A stretch of 52,943 bases of DNA from contig JAADVB010000123.1 of NCBI GenBank assembly GCA_023334545.1, positions 1 to 52,943 of the forward strand. The letters run 5' to 3'. Under the pieces are notes generated by a model. It saw nothing but the letters and a program-made list of their open reading frames with translations. It did not search any database and was not told the DNA's origin. How positions within the stretch are numbered: the first letter of the stretch is position 1; each line of letters opens with the position of its first letter. Made by a program: the position numbers and the translations under genes. This document shows, in pieces, positions 1-8,899 of this stretch. The stretch comes from Salisapilia sapeloensis. Taxonomy: Eukaryota > Oomycota > Peronosporomycetes > Peronosporales > Salisapiliaceae.

Positions 1-54
1 CCGTGGTGCAAGTACCGTTGGTACAACAAGCGCGGAGGACGTCGCAACCAGTAG
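1..54 (+). CDS. C-terminal end of an unidentified protein (partial)
   Basis: Frame 1 is open from the first base and ends in TAG at 52-54, giving 17 residues, PWCKYRWYNKRGGRRNQ, rich in Arg/Lys and aromatic residues. The gene runs in from the left, so its start and domains lie outside the window. I do not recognise the family from this tail. An intergenic stretch of about 200 bp with nothing recognisable follows before LAMTOR2. With only 17 codons, an open frame by chance cannot be excluded. Confidence 0.35.
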   Translation, partial: PWCKYRWYNKRGGRRNQ

Positions 55-250
55 AAACAGTCTAGCGGTCTAGCCTAAGCGAGTGAAATGAATGTGAACC
101 TGATGACTTAGTCCAATTGCTGGAAGCTCTAGGTTACCGTGATGCTCGCTACTTGTTAAATCTTGATGCTTGTCCTAAACATCGAACTAAACCGTTGATT
201 TAGCGTTGCAATTTTACACAACACATTACATCAGGCGAAGACAAGTAATA

Positions 251-835
251 ATGCTCCGTGCCAAGGTGCTGCCGGAAGTCCTCAATCAGGTCGTGGGCGA
301 TGGTATCTCTGCTGCTTTGTACGTCTAAGCGTATAATGAATTGTCTACTTTATGCTTGTCAACCCGTTGATGTTTTCTAATGTTGCGCAATGCACACGAA
401 CAGACTGACGACTGTCGATGGATCTCTCATGGGCTCCTCGGCGTCGAACGACCAGCTCAAATTAACTGATACGATCCCATCGGAAGCAGCGGAGGAGCAA
501 GGATCCGAAATTCGAGACGAAAAAGTGGACATGAAAGTGGTCGGTGCGATCGCTGCGCATGCATGGGGAGAATACGTTAGCTCTGCCGGAGACATTGATC
601 CGGAAGGAGCGCTCCGATTCCTTCTCGTCGAACTCGAGGTACCTTTACTAGTACCTACGCATCTATCCTATTCTCACTTCTTTTGTAGAATGCAACGTTG
701 GCGATGAGCTCCCCTGGCAATGGGTTCCTCGTCTGCGCCTATGCGGAGCAATCGACGCCGTGCGGCCTGTTGAAGAGCAAAGTGGAGACACTGACAACCT
801 ACCTCACGGACTCTTTATCTCAGATCAACATATGA
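251..835 (+). CDS. LAMTOR2: LAMTOR2-like Ragulator subunit (roadblock/LC7 fold), 3 exons
   Basis: Spliced model: exons 251-318, 404-638 and 689-835, both introns GT-AG and phase-consistent, giving 149 residues; the first intron has a branch-like CTAAT near 378. The protein opens with MLRAKVLPEVLNQV and continues ISAALLTTVDGSLMG, which follows the known LAMTOR2 pattern (MLRPKAL start, STLLLNNEGSLLA strand). Exon 3 encodes the last strand and helix, FLVCAYAE then GLLKSKVETL. LAMTOR2 pairs with LAMTOR3 as a roadblock heterodimer in the Ragulator complex, which holds Rag GTPases on the lysosome or vacuole to activate TORC1. The family normally has about 125 residues; the extra length is an acidic loop around residues 40-60 (SEAAEEQGSE region). 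The stop lies 25 bp from the stop of the convergent gene at 861. NPRL2, from the opposing arm of the same pathway, lies 4 kb downstream. Confidence 0.9.
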
Positions 836-860
836 CAACATCCTTTCCAACCCATATTTT

Positions 861-3605
861 CTATTCTGTTGGCAAGTCGTTTATTGTCGTGCCTACTCGG
901 TCCAGTCGGTTCTCTAGCCACAGTTGTGTCGCTGGCGACAATCCGTTCTCCATTCCTTCCAGCACAGTCACGAACCGTCGTAGCTCGAACAGTTCATTCT
1001 TCTTGAGCAAGTAGGCCAGGATAGGAACAACCGTCTTGGCACTTGGCTGAGCACTCGGGTACAGATTGTACCAGTCTTGGATGAACGTCACGAGGTCGGA
1101 CACGGTTTCAGGCGCTTCGAGTCCAACGTTTGTCTCAACTTGGACATCGCTGCGTCCGACCTTTTGCTGCAGCTTCCGGACGATCGATAGGATCGGATCG
1201 TTTAGCTCTTTAGCCAGCTCTTCATTGAATTCAAGCCCATCCGCGACGGACTCGAGCTCCTCCGGCTTTACACCATGTTGCATCGTCTCTTGCTCTTCTT
1301 CTACCGAGGTCGATACATCCGCCAACAGTCGCTGGATGTTATCTCCTGAACTGCTTAATAAGAGCTTGATATGCTTTTGACCGATGATCGTGTCGTTATC
1401 CACCACCTCCTTACTATCCTTCCATTCCAAGTGCTTCAACAATCCGATGAAGATTTCATGAAAGATATGCTTGTTCGGCGCAGCTCCCTTGTTATGCATC
1501 TCCTGCAGCAGTGCACACGCAGTCGAGACGTCGTGCATTGCTTGACTCGAGTGGATCATTACAGCATACTCGTTCTGATGCAACATAGTATTCGAGACCA
1601 TTAAATGCACGATCTGACGCTTCATGTGCACCAAGACAGCACAGTCAGCCAGACGAAGGGAGTAGGAAGCAGCCGTGAGACCGTGTCTGAACAGATCCAT
1701 GAGCCTGATACGACTCGTACTGTCCAGCTCTTCCTTCAACGTCACGTTCGCAAACTCATCTACATCAATATACTTTTGCAGCATCGTATAGATACGACAT
1801 GTGAGGAGCGTCGAGTACGGTGTCTGACTAGCAGCGAGCTGTTTGCCATAGACAGTTGCGATCTTTTTCAATCGCTGCATGGAAGCAACATCTAGCAAAA
1901 GTCGATTGTCCATGTTGTCGCCATACGTGTCGAGTAAGAGAGATCGGATGGACGCTTCGACATGATCCAGTTGAGTCCATTGTCGCTGCAGCTCCAATTG
2001 CTTTGCCTTCTTACTGTACGCAGCGTCGAGTCGAGTCTGATTCGCTGCCAAGTAACTCATCGCCTTTTGCTCCTGGTCTTTCGAAGCACTCGTCTCCTTG
2101 TCCATAGATTCTACTTGTTTCTCTAACTTTTGGAGACCTACTTCTAGCTTCTGAAGGTGTGGGGAGGTTTGACGAATGACATCTGCGTCCATATCGTACG
2201 TCTCCAAGGACGATAGGAAATGGAGAGGAAGATACAAGAGGTAGTCCATGGCAGATAACAACACCTTTTGCTGCCTCAATTTCGATGGCGCCCACGACAT
2301 CTCCAAACGAGAGAATACGGACGTGAATTCACGTGCATTGTCCAGCAGCTCCTTTTCTAGTCCGACTGCTGCGAATGCCTGGAGGATATTGGAGTAGAGG
2401 TCAATCACGTGCGGAAGGAGCTGACGTGACGGAGTTTCGTCCAATGATGGAAGTTGATCGATGATGGGAATCTTGTTGACTACCTGTATCTTTCGCATCT
2501 TTTCATCGACGCTCTTGGTGAGTTCACGCATCTCCTTTAGATCCGAGGTGGAAAGGACGTAATCGCTCTGAAGGCTGTTCTCTCGAATATCATTGACAGT
2601 CGCTCCGAGAGACTGAAGTGCCTGTTTCCATACCATCACAAGCTGATAGTCCGTCAACTTTGACACAAGGCGCTTGTTCTTGGACATTTGGTCTAACACG
2701 CGCGTAATGTCTGGACCTCGAGCAGCCTGTAAGAGAGGCAGGAAACTCTCATAGTCGATCGTAGGCACCTTGCGCTCTGCCATCACCTTGACCATGTCAC
2801 GAAAGCTGAAGTGATTGTCTGCAAACACACGCAACGCTTCATGCACAGGGGCAAACTTATCGCTGCTCTTCACACCCTCCTTGACATTGTCGTACTTATC
2901 CAATATGTCTGTGATCGTGGTTTCCAAATAAGCATGAAAATGTTGCTGTTCAAGTGGAGATCGACGACCAGGAGGATTTGTTTCCGTCTCCGCGATGCGC
3001 AAAATATGGCGCTCCTGAGCTTGTAAAGGAAGTCCTTCCAGCATCGAACGAAGGGTGTACACATCAAGTGATTTCTCAAGGTATTCAAAAACGGTTGCAC
3101 GCACCGAGTACATGTAGGCATAAGGCGATGGCACAAAAGGCTCGAGCTTGATCGACGGATTAACGCGTCTCGAAGTGATCTGCTGTTGTAGGTGATGAAC
3201 GAACTCAAATTGACGGTTTTTTACTGCAACGGCCATGGCTGAATCATACATGCCGGCCAACTTTTTGCCATGGTCGGGAGCCATACGTGGTACAAGGGTA
3301 GCCATTGTCGCATCCCAAACACTAATAGCGTCTGCTGAGGTTGGTGCAGCAGAGACGGCTTCACGAAGCGTATTTAGCTCATTTTTTAGAGATGAAGCGG
3401 TGAGTGGGGCACTCGCAGTCGATGCACTAGAGGAATAGGACGCATTCGTGCCAACGTTATGGAGCAACGTTTGCAATGACGCAGGAGGAGTACTGAGCTT
3501 GAGATTGGAGAAAACCTTTCGTGGAGCTAGAGCTCGGGAAGTGCCACGAGGGACTGTGCTTTGAGCAACTGCCCTGATGCCGACACGCCGACGTAAGCGA
3601 TGCAT
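861..3605 (-). CDS. Mitochondrial PPR-like helical protein
   Basis: 914 residues in one exon. The open frame extends upstream to a GTG, but the first ATG is at 3605 and begins MHRLRRRVGIRAVAQS, followed by further Arg/Ser/Ala-rich, acid-poor sequence, a typical mitochondrial presequence. The body is largely helical. A stretch near residues 690-725 (DVSTACALLQEMHNKGAAPN) fits the 35-residue pentatricopeptide pattern, and other PPR-like helix pairs are weak. A charged probable coiled coil lies around residues 470-540 (KLEKQVESMDKETSASKDQ). PPR proteins bind organellar RNA. I infer a role in mitochondrial RNA or translation, but no specific orthologue is recognised, and it could be a mitoribosome-associated helical-repeat protein instead. 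It is convergent with LAMTOR2, with stops 25 bp apart. Confidence 0.75.
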   Translation of the reverse strand: MHRLRRRVGIRAVAQSTVPRGTSRALAPRKVFSNLKLSTPPASLQTLLHNVGTNASYSSSASTASAPLTASSLKNELNTLREAVSAAPTSADAISVWDATMATLVPRMAPDHGKKLAGMYDSAMAVAVKNRQFEFVHHLQQQITSRRVNPSIKLEPFVPSPYAYMYSVRATVFEYLEKSLDVYTLRSMLEGLPLQAQERHILRIAETETNPPGRRSPLEQQHFHAYLETTITDILDKYDNVKEGVKSSDKFAPVHEALRVFADNHFSFRDMVKVMAERKVPTIDYESFLPLLQAARGPDITRVLDQMSKNKRLVSKLTDYQLVMVWKQALQSLGATVNDIRENSLQSDYVLSTSDLKEMRELTKSVDEKMRKIQVVNKIPIIDQLPSLDETPSRQLLPHVIDLYSNILQAFAAVGLEKELLDNAREFTSVFSRLEMSWAPSKLRQQKVLLSAMDYLLYLPLHFLSSLETYDMDADVIRQTSPHLQKLEVGLQKLEKQVESMDKETSASKDQEQKAMSYLAANQTRLDAAYSKKAKQLELQRQWTQLDHVEASIRSLLLDTYGDNMDNRLLLDVASMQRLKKIATVYGKQLAASQTPYSTLLTCRIYTMLQKYIDVDEFANVTLKEELDSTSRIRLMDLFRHGLTAASYSLRLADCAVLVHMKRQIVHLMVSNTMLHQNEYAVMIHSSQAMHDVSTACALLQEMHNKGAAPNKHIFHEIFIGLLKHLEWKDSKEVVDNDTIIGQKHIKLLLSSSGDNIQRLLADVSTSVEEEQETMQHGVKPEELESVADGLEFNEELAKELNDPILSIVRKLQQKVGRSDVQVETNVGLEAPETVSDLVTFIQDWYNLYPSAQPSAKTVVPILAYLLKKNELFELRRFVTVLEGMENGLSPATQLWLENRLDRVGTTINDLPTE

Positions 3606-3884
3606 GACGGACGTCGAAGCTATTGACACTTGGTTGGTGCCACAGGTTTTTGTTTCATCATTAATTTATGTGTAAACTATACTACGATCAAGACCAAGCG
3701 TATCTGCACGTTCTTTTCGGTATATTTAACAAGTCAGGACACTTCCAACCATATAGAAATTAAAGGTGTCCGGTCATAACTGAAGAGAGGCGAGATCGCG
3801 TATCCGAAGGTATCCTGCAGCAAGATTGTTGTCTGATAGAAGCTTATAAGTGGAATACGCTGCATAAAAGATAGTTCTTAGCGT

Positions 3885-4831
3885 TTATTCAGTACAATAG
3901 CCGTATTGAAGCTCTAGGCGCCTTTCGCCATAGTGCTGCTGCCAGATGGTGCGTTGGACAAAGGTGGCGGAGAGCTCCCGTCCGACGATGACACCTAGGC
4001 ATCGTACTTCCAGCTCGAGGTAGGATTGGATGTTTAGTCTGGACCGAAGATAAGCATGCAACTCTTTTATCTGATGCAAAATGAATACTCTGACATGATA
4101 GAGAATAGACTTGTATGGCACGAGCTACCTGAAAAGAGCCATTAACAAGCAAGAAGGGGCATTTGAGTCGAGGTAGTGGAACTCTATCTGTTATTCTATC
4201 CAGTTTGGTGTACACATTTTCATTATACATAAAATTTGTGGTTGAAAAGCAGGTAGTACCTCCTGTCTGGCCGAAGGACGAGCCCAACGAGGTTAAGGGG
4301 TTTCGATTTGTCAGGTATCGATTGCGAGAGAGCTGAGGTGCCATTCGTCAGATCATTATCTGGCGACGAAGTGATTTCACTAATGCGTTTTGTGCAATGG
4401 AAATTGTGAGTAGTGTAGAACGAGTGTGCATCCTCCTCTTTTCGCTGACTGTACTCCGGAAACACGTGATCGGTTGCTCGCTGCAACTGTTGATCTGGAC
4501 TAGAGAGCAGTGTGACTGTCAATAGTAGCACTAGATACGAATGTTGTTGTACATGAGTGTAGTGAGTGGTCGAGCTGGGAGTACGCAGCCACATTGAGGG
4601 CAGTCGCAATAGCCTTGGACGGTAAAATAGCGATAAATACAGCTCTTACAGACTAAGAATAGAGAGTTCAGGGTCTTGTACAATTGCATGCTGCATACAC
4701 TTTATGATAGTAGAAGGAAGCTTACATGAATGCAGGCATTCCGTAATGGTGTGCGCGTCCCGAAGGAGGCCTTGGCACAACATACAGCCAAGACGCTGTG
4801 AGAGTACACTAGTATTTGCAGATGATTGCAT
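3885..4831 (-). CDS. Polycomb group RING finger (PCGF-like) protein, RING + RAWUL, 4 exons
   Basis: The coding frame is broken into short exons: 4831-4726, 4652-4553, 4499 to 4229 (or 4260), and 4124 (or 4089) to 3885. Introns 1 and 2 are clear GT-AG and phase-matched. For intron 3 two phase-consistent choices exist, giving 238 or 216 residues. Exons 1-2 give a complete C3HC4 RING: GCMLC (C16, C19), ECLHSFCKSC (C32, H34, C37, C40), then CPQC. The sequence after it (ARPLTTLIPDQQLQ) copies the PCGF RING tail (TRPLxxIRxDxxLQ). The last exon carries a RAWUL ubiquitin-like domain (HAYLRSRLNI, LELEVRCLGV, a Trp, then LELQYGYC). PCGF proteins pair with RING1 in PRC1 to ubiquitylate histone H2A. Diverges from NPRL2 with 261 bp between starts. 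Other RAWUL/RING proteins (plant DRIP type) are an alternative. Confidence 0.78.
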
Positions 4832-5092
4832 TGGCAATTGGCGATTAGCAATAGCTGCAATAAAAGGACGAGTAGGTAAATGGCACTGGACGTCCTGCCG
4901 CCTGCATTCACTTCACTTTTGTCCTTTAGTCATCAGTGGTCCGGAGACGGGGCTTTGATAAATACACATCTGTAACACGAACTTTACAGACTCATTTGAC
5001 TGTAGTTTGTATATCTTACAGTTTAAATAGTCGTCTAGGGTGTTTCTATAGCTGACCACATCTTCTGACAAGAAAAGACCAAGTGGGATCAA

Positions 5093-6797
5093 ATGGTCAA
5101 GGGTATCTTCTATAGCGAATTTGACAATGTCGCTGGGCCTCAGATTGTGTGTCAAGAGCCTCAAGAGTAAGTGCTTCTATTTAGTTGCTTATTTGAATCT
5201 TTCGACTGAACTGAGCTGACTTGTGGATATTAGTCTACTCGGAAACGACGTCTTTGATTCGGTCTCAGGCTACATCATCATCGACAAAGCTTTGTGTGGA
5301 CGTATAATATCAGGTAAAGTTATCAAAATTACGATCCTTTGAACATGTACTTATTCCCTTATCCAATTTCAGTCTGTGTCCAGCAAATGCGAATCGTTGG
5401 CTTCCCAGTCTTTATTGAAGATAACAAGTACCACCGCAACGCGCTTCTCTTTAATATTGGTACTGTTGTTAGTCCTCCGAGTATGCTATCGAATGTTGAT
5501 GCTAACGTATACGAGTAGGCTTTGTCTTTGACGAAAAAGAGGATCCAACTCAATTTTTACCTATCCTTCGCAAAGTATATTTCAGCTTTACGAGTACTTT
5601 ATGTGCCTATGCAATCTCTAACAAGGCCATATCATAGCTTGGCATTCAATTAGAAGGAATGGAGCGGGAAAATGGATTCCTTTCGTCCAACAAGACAAGA
5701 AATACAATCCAAAATCTGCTACCACGGCTACTATCGGATCTTACGACCACAGGTAGCATTTCATACCATCAGCGTCACTACATTTAAACCGGACTTTAAC
5801 CTTATGCTAGGCGAATGCACCCTACCAATCGATCCAGCGAATATTCTGAATTTAAAACTATTCCCTCGCCTGCGCATCCCGAGCGATGTAGAGGAATATC
5901 AAGTACCTATTGCGCTTCGAGACCTTCACCTTCTCTTGGATACAAATTGTACGCCTCTTTGGTAAACATACTACCTACAGGAACTTACTCATAAGTGTTT
6001 GTATAGCGGAATGGGACTTGGCATTGCAGCAGATCGTTCCGTACATTGACGGTGTCCGCTTTGTGAAACGCATTTCCATGGAAGCGGATGTCGAGCTTTC
6101 AATCGTAAAGCAGTGCATTCAGCAGTTGATATATTTTCGATATGTCGCGCTGGCGGACCTATTTATGTACTCGAATCTATACGCCACATCGTCCGCCATC
6201 TCTCACCTCGCCACGGACACTACGTTCCAGGATGAATGTACGGCATATGTATCTAAGACGTATTCGAATGATGCACGACAGAGCCGTGTTCCTTTTGCTC
6301 AGGTCTTTGCACTTTATAATTCGATCCATCCAAGTTACCGCTTGAGCGAATTTTGCTCCATGTATCATGACTCGCTCGTACTAGTGGACGTCCGTCGCTT
6401 CATTACGTTTGGAATTGTCTACGGATTATTAAGACGAGTGCATCGGTATCCGATTTATAACGGCAGCACGGCCAGTGGAGCTTCAAGTAAAATGAGCAAC
6501 CATGTCCAGGGTAGCATGGCGAACAAGCCGTCCTGGTCGCCGGTGACCCCAAGCATGAACCCTGCCTTGCCGATAACTGTGTCGCCGCTGTCTCCGACGA
6601 TGATGGGGTCCGTCGGAAGTACGCATCATGGGTCGACAAGAGCAAGGAAGGAGAAAAACGAGATGAGCGAAAGTCAGGTGCTGGCGCTAATGGATGGCAC
6701 GAGACACACGGATGAAATCTGCTGTATAGCAATGTTGTCGTACAATGAGTTGGAGCGCATGGGTCAGCGACACAACTGCACAGTTGTTCACAAGTAG
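5093..6797 (+). CDS. NPRL2: NPRL2, GATOR1 complex subunit (7 exons)
   Basis: Exons 5093-5166, 5234-5313, 5373-5459, 5519-5574, 5638-5752, 5811-5948 and 6007-6797 join in frame to 446 residues; all six introns are GT-AG. Diagnostic segments match human NPRL2 in order: IFYSEFDNVAGPQIV at the N terminus, CGRIIS / KYHRNALLFNIGFVFD in the longin-like domain, GECTLPID, then SEWDLALQQIVPYIDG and KRISMEADVEL in the winged-helix part, and DEICCIAMLSYNELE at the C terminus. GATOR1 (NPRL2, NPRL3, DEPDC5) is the GTPase-activating complex that switches off RagA/B when amino acids are scarce and so inhibits TORC1. A Ser/Pro-rich insert of about 75 residues (codons near 6462-6690) precedes the conserved C-terminal motif. 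It shares a short upstream region with the PCGF-like gene. Confidence 0.95.
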
Positions 6798-7001
6798 CGA
6801 GGCATATTTTGATGCAAATTGAATTAATGCGACGCGTTTTTTCTGTAAAGAGCCAACGTTTATAGCAATCTGAAATTATGAAGAAGGTGAGTATCAGCTC
6901 TTAGCACTTTTATTGCGAGGGAAGCCTGGTCGCCTTGATACAGACTGCTTTGATTGTAAACAATAGGAAGTCGCATTTGGTAGTAGTATGATCGTTTCCG
7001 C

Positions 7002-7913
7002 CTACGCTTCTTTAGGCAGGCATGCTTTTACTCGTTGAAGCCCTATTGACTGGTTTGAAACGTCCTGGCAAGTGAAGTTTTCATCCACGCAGCAATTTGA
7101 ACTGTTCCCATCTTCATCACCGCACGGCGCATAGTTAATACTACAACCATCCGCTGGGTCACCAACCATCGCACCTGTCTGCGACGAAGATGCCGAAGTC
7201 ATCGCAGGCGGAGATGTCATGGTAGTTGTAGGTGGCGAAAGTGGCATGTCGGTTGCCTGTGACGATGATGCAGTACTACTTGATTGTGAGGAGGATCCCA
7301 TAGAACTCGCAGTTGTATAAGACCCCGTAGCACTTGCAGCTGACGATGATGCCATACCGCTTGTCGGTAAAGAAGTCGACGGTGCCATGGTAGGTGAATC
7401 AAGCGCCATTGTAGTTGTAGATGGTGGAGGTGTCGTGATACTTGTCTGTGACGATGATGCCGCAGTAAACGGATCTTGCTTAGGCAAACAAACTCTTGTC
7501 CATTGATCGTCGGGGGCTCGATCAGGAGATGGTACACACTCGTAATCTTCTGAGGTACAGCAGCTGACACTTGGCCAGTGAAGACCATCACACTGTGCGA
7601 GATTGTCTCCGCAGTCTTGTCCACCGCTTGAAGAAGCTGTGGGAGCATTCGGAGGGTAGTAGTGGCTTTTGGGCAAGCACAGTTTCGTGTACACGTCGCC
7701 TTCAGGACGATCTGGACTTGGCTTGCACTCAAAGTCATAGTCTTCGCAGCAAGTTGGCTTATCCCAGTTCTGTCCGTCACATTGAGACCACTTGTATGAG
7801 CAGGACTCTACGTTCGCATCAAAGTCTTCAAACTTGAGGTAGCCTTGTCCTGATACAGACACGAGTTGGAGGCTTGCTATGCTGGCGATCGAGATGGTGG
7901 AGACAAATTTCAT
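7002..7913 (-). CDS. Secreted protein with CBM1-like Cys-rich modules and Ser/Thr linker
   Basis: 303 residues, single exon, ATG at 7913. The first ~22 residues (MKFVSTISIASIASLQLVSV) form a signal peptide ending before GQG. Two modules follow at about residues 38-80 and 100-143, each with the order QCDG-x2-W-x3-CC-x6-C-x-PSPDR-x8-CLP, which resembles fungal-type carbohydrate-binding module 1 (QCGG-x2-W ... C ... C ... C). A linker of about 105 residues is nearly all Ser, Thr, Ala, Met and Pro and should be heavily O-glycosylated. A third, diverged module with spaced cysteines ends in KACLPKEA. Family knowledge suggests cellulose or wall binding outside the cell. It shares the module type with the gene at 46761. 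An initiator-like element lies about 30 bp upstream of the ATG. Confidence 0.85.
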   Translation of the reverse strand: MKFVSTISIASIASLQLVSVSGQGYLKFEDFDANVESCSYKWSQCDGQNWDKPTCCEDYDFECKPSPDRPEGDVYTKLCLPKSHYYPPNAPTASSSGGQDCGDNLAQCDGLHWPSVSCCTSEDYECVPSPDRAPDDQWTRVCLPKQDPFTAASSSQTSITTPPPSTTTMALDSPTMAPSTSLPTSGMASSSAASATGSYTTASSMGSSSQSSSTASSSQATDMPLSPPTTTMTSPPAMTSASSSQTGAMVGDPADGCSINYAPCGDEDGNSSNCCVDENFTCQDVSNQSIGLQRVKACLPKEA

Positions 7914-8899
7914 GTTGAATTCTGCTGGAGATGGAAGATCGAAAAATGAGCTGCTTTCACTTCTTTCGCGCGAGTGCTAGTAGGCGCATGGAGATAATCG
8001 ATTCCGCTTGTCCTAATCCCATGCACCGAATGCGTATTTATCATGAAACGAGACCGAGTAAGATCGCAAATCAAAGTATATCCTTATGCATAATGCTTAC
8101 GTAGTAAAATTATACTCGCTTTCCCAGAATGAGGAAAGCGAATGGGATCATAGTGAAAACTCCCATAAAAATCTTGTTCGACTGGTCATCTAGGAAACCG
8201 TTGGAGCGTAGAAATGCTGCTGCAAATATCATCACACATCCTGTAGTACCTAATTGGCACGACCACTGCACTAAAGGATACGTTGCGACTAATGCTACAA
8301 TAGATCTTGCATCCAGCGACTTACGTTCTTGGATCAATCGGCAGATTACCGTTCCATCCGACCTTTGAATCACAGGTGAGAGATACAATTTAATTCTGAG
8401 CCAGAGTTTTCGCACAGGATATGCTTCTACTCTAGTGACTCTTAAGCACAAGTATTTCTATATATTTAGATGGGAATGAAAACCCTGCTCGAGTACGCAT
8501 TGCCCGCTCCTTTACTTTTATTCCACGAAGGTGGATGTGGATCTTGTGTACAGGTAAGCTCGACTGCATATTGCTTTGCTATCCAAATCTAGCATCACTG
8601 TCGTATAAGGGTAAAAATTGTGTTTCCTCGACCACGGTTATTGTTTGTTGTTCTATTGGTAAATGTGCAAAGTTCTGTAAGATGCAAACGCAGGCTTGAA
8701 TTCAACTATCAATAACATAGTAGAGCCAGCAAAATACATGTTATTAGCAATTTGAGAAAGTGGAAACTCCATCATTCGATACAGGACCGATAGACTATCC
8801 GAGAGTATCAGTTCGAATGGGCCACCGCAATGTGCTTTGAAACCAATTCTAGCTCATTCTGGTGTCAATCATTTGACTCGTAATCAATTGCGGAGTCGA
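7914..8899. other. Intergenic, 986 bp; weak ORF remnants only
   Basis: The right part of this gap has two weak coding-like stretches. On the minus strand 8110-8448 is open with two hydrophobic segments (VALVATYPLVQW; FMGVFTMIPFAFLIL) but has no ATG near its beginning. On the plus strand an ATG at 8470 starts 28 codons (MGMKTLLEYALPAPLLLF) that end at a good donor, CAG|GTAAGC, at 8554; an acceptor at 8591-8592 would add 41 codons. I recognise neither product. They could be remnants of a membrane-protein gene. The left end (7914-7990) contains the promoter of the CBM1-like gene. Confidence 0.35.
7937..7954 (-). promoter_or_regulatory. Oomycete-type initiator upstream of the CBM1-like gene
   Basis: On the minus strand this reads GCAGCTCATTTTTCGATC, close to the oomycete initiator consensus GCTCATTYYNCAWTTT (from memory). 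It ends 23 bp before the ATG at 7913, so transcription starting within TCATT would give a leader of about 30-35 nt, as expected for oomycete mRNAs. Motif match only; no expression evidence. Confidence 0.55.

Noticed and set aside
4223-4609. 128-codon minus ORF as a separate gene
   Set aside because: Its middle part is exon 3 of the PCGF-like gene; the N-terminal and last residues are intron translation.
7217-7780. 187-codon minus ORF in the secreted CBM1-like gene
   Set aside because: Frame-shifted reading of the Ser/Thr linker; yields an Arg/His/Leu-rich product with no homology.
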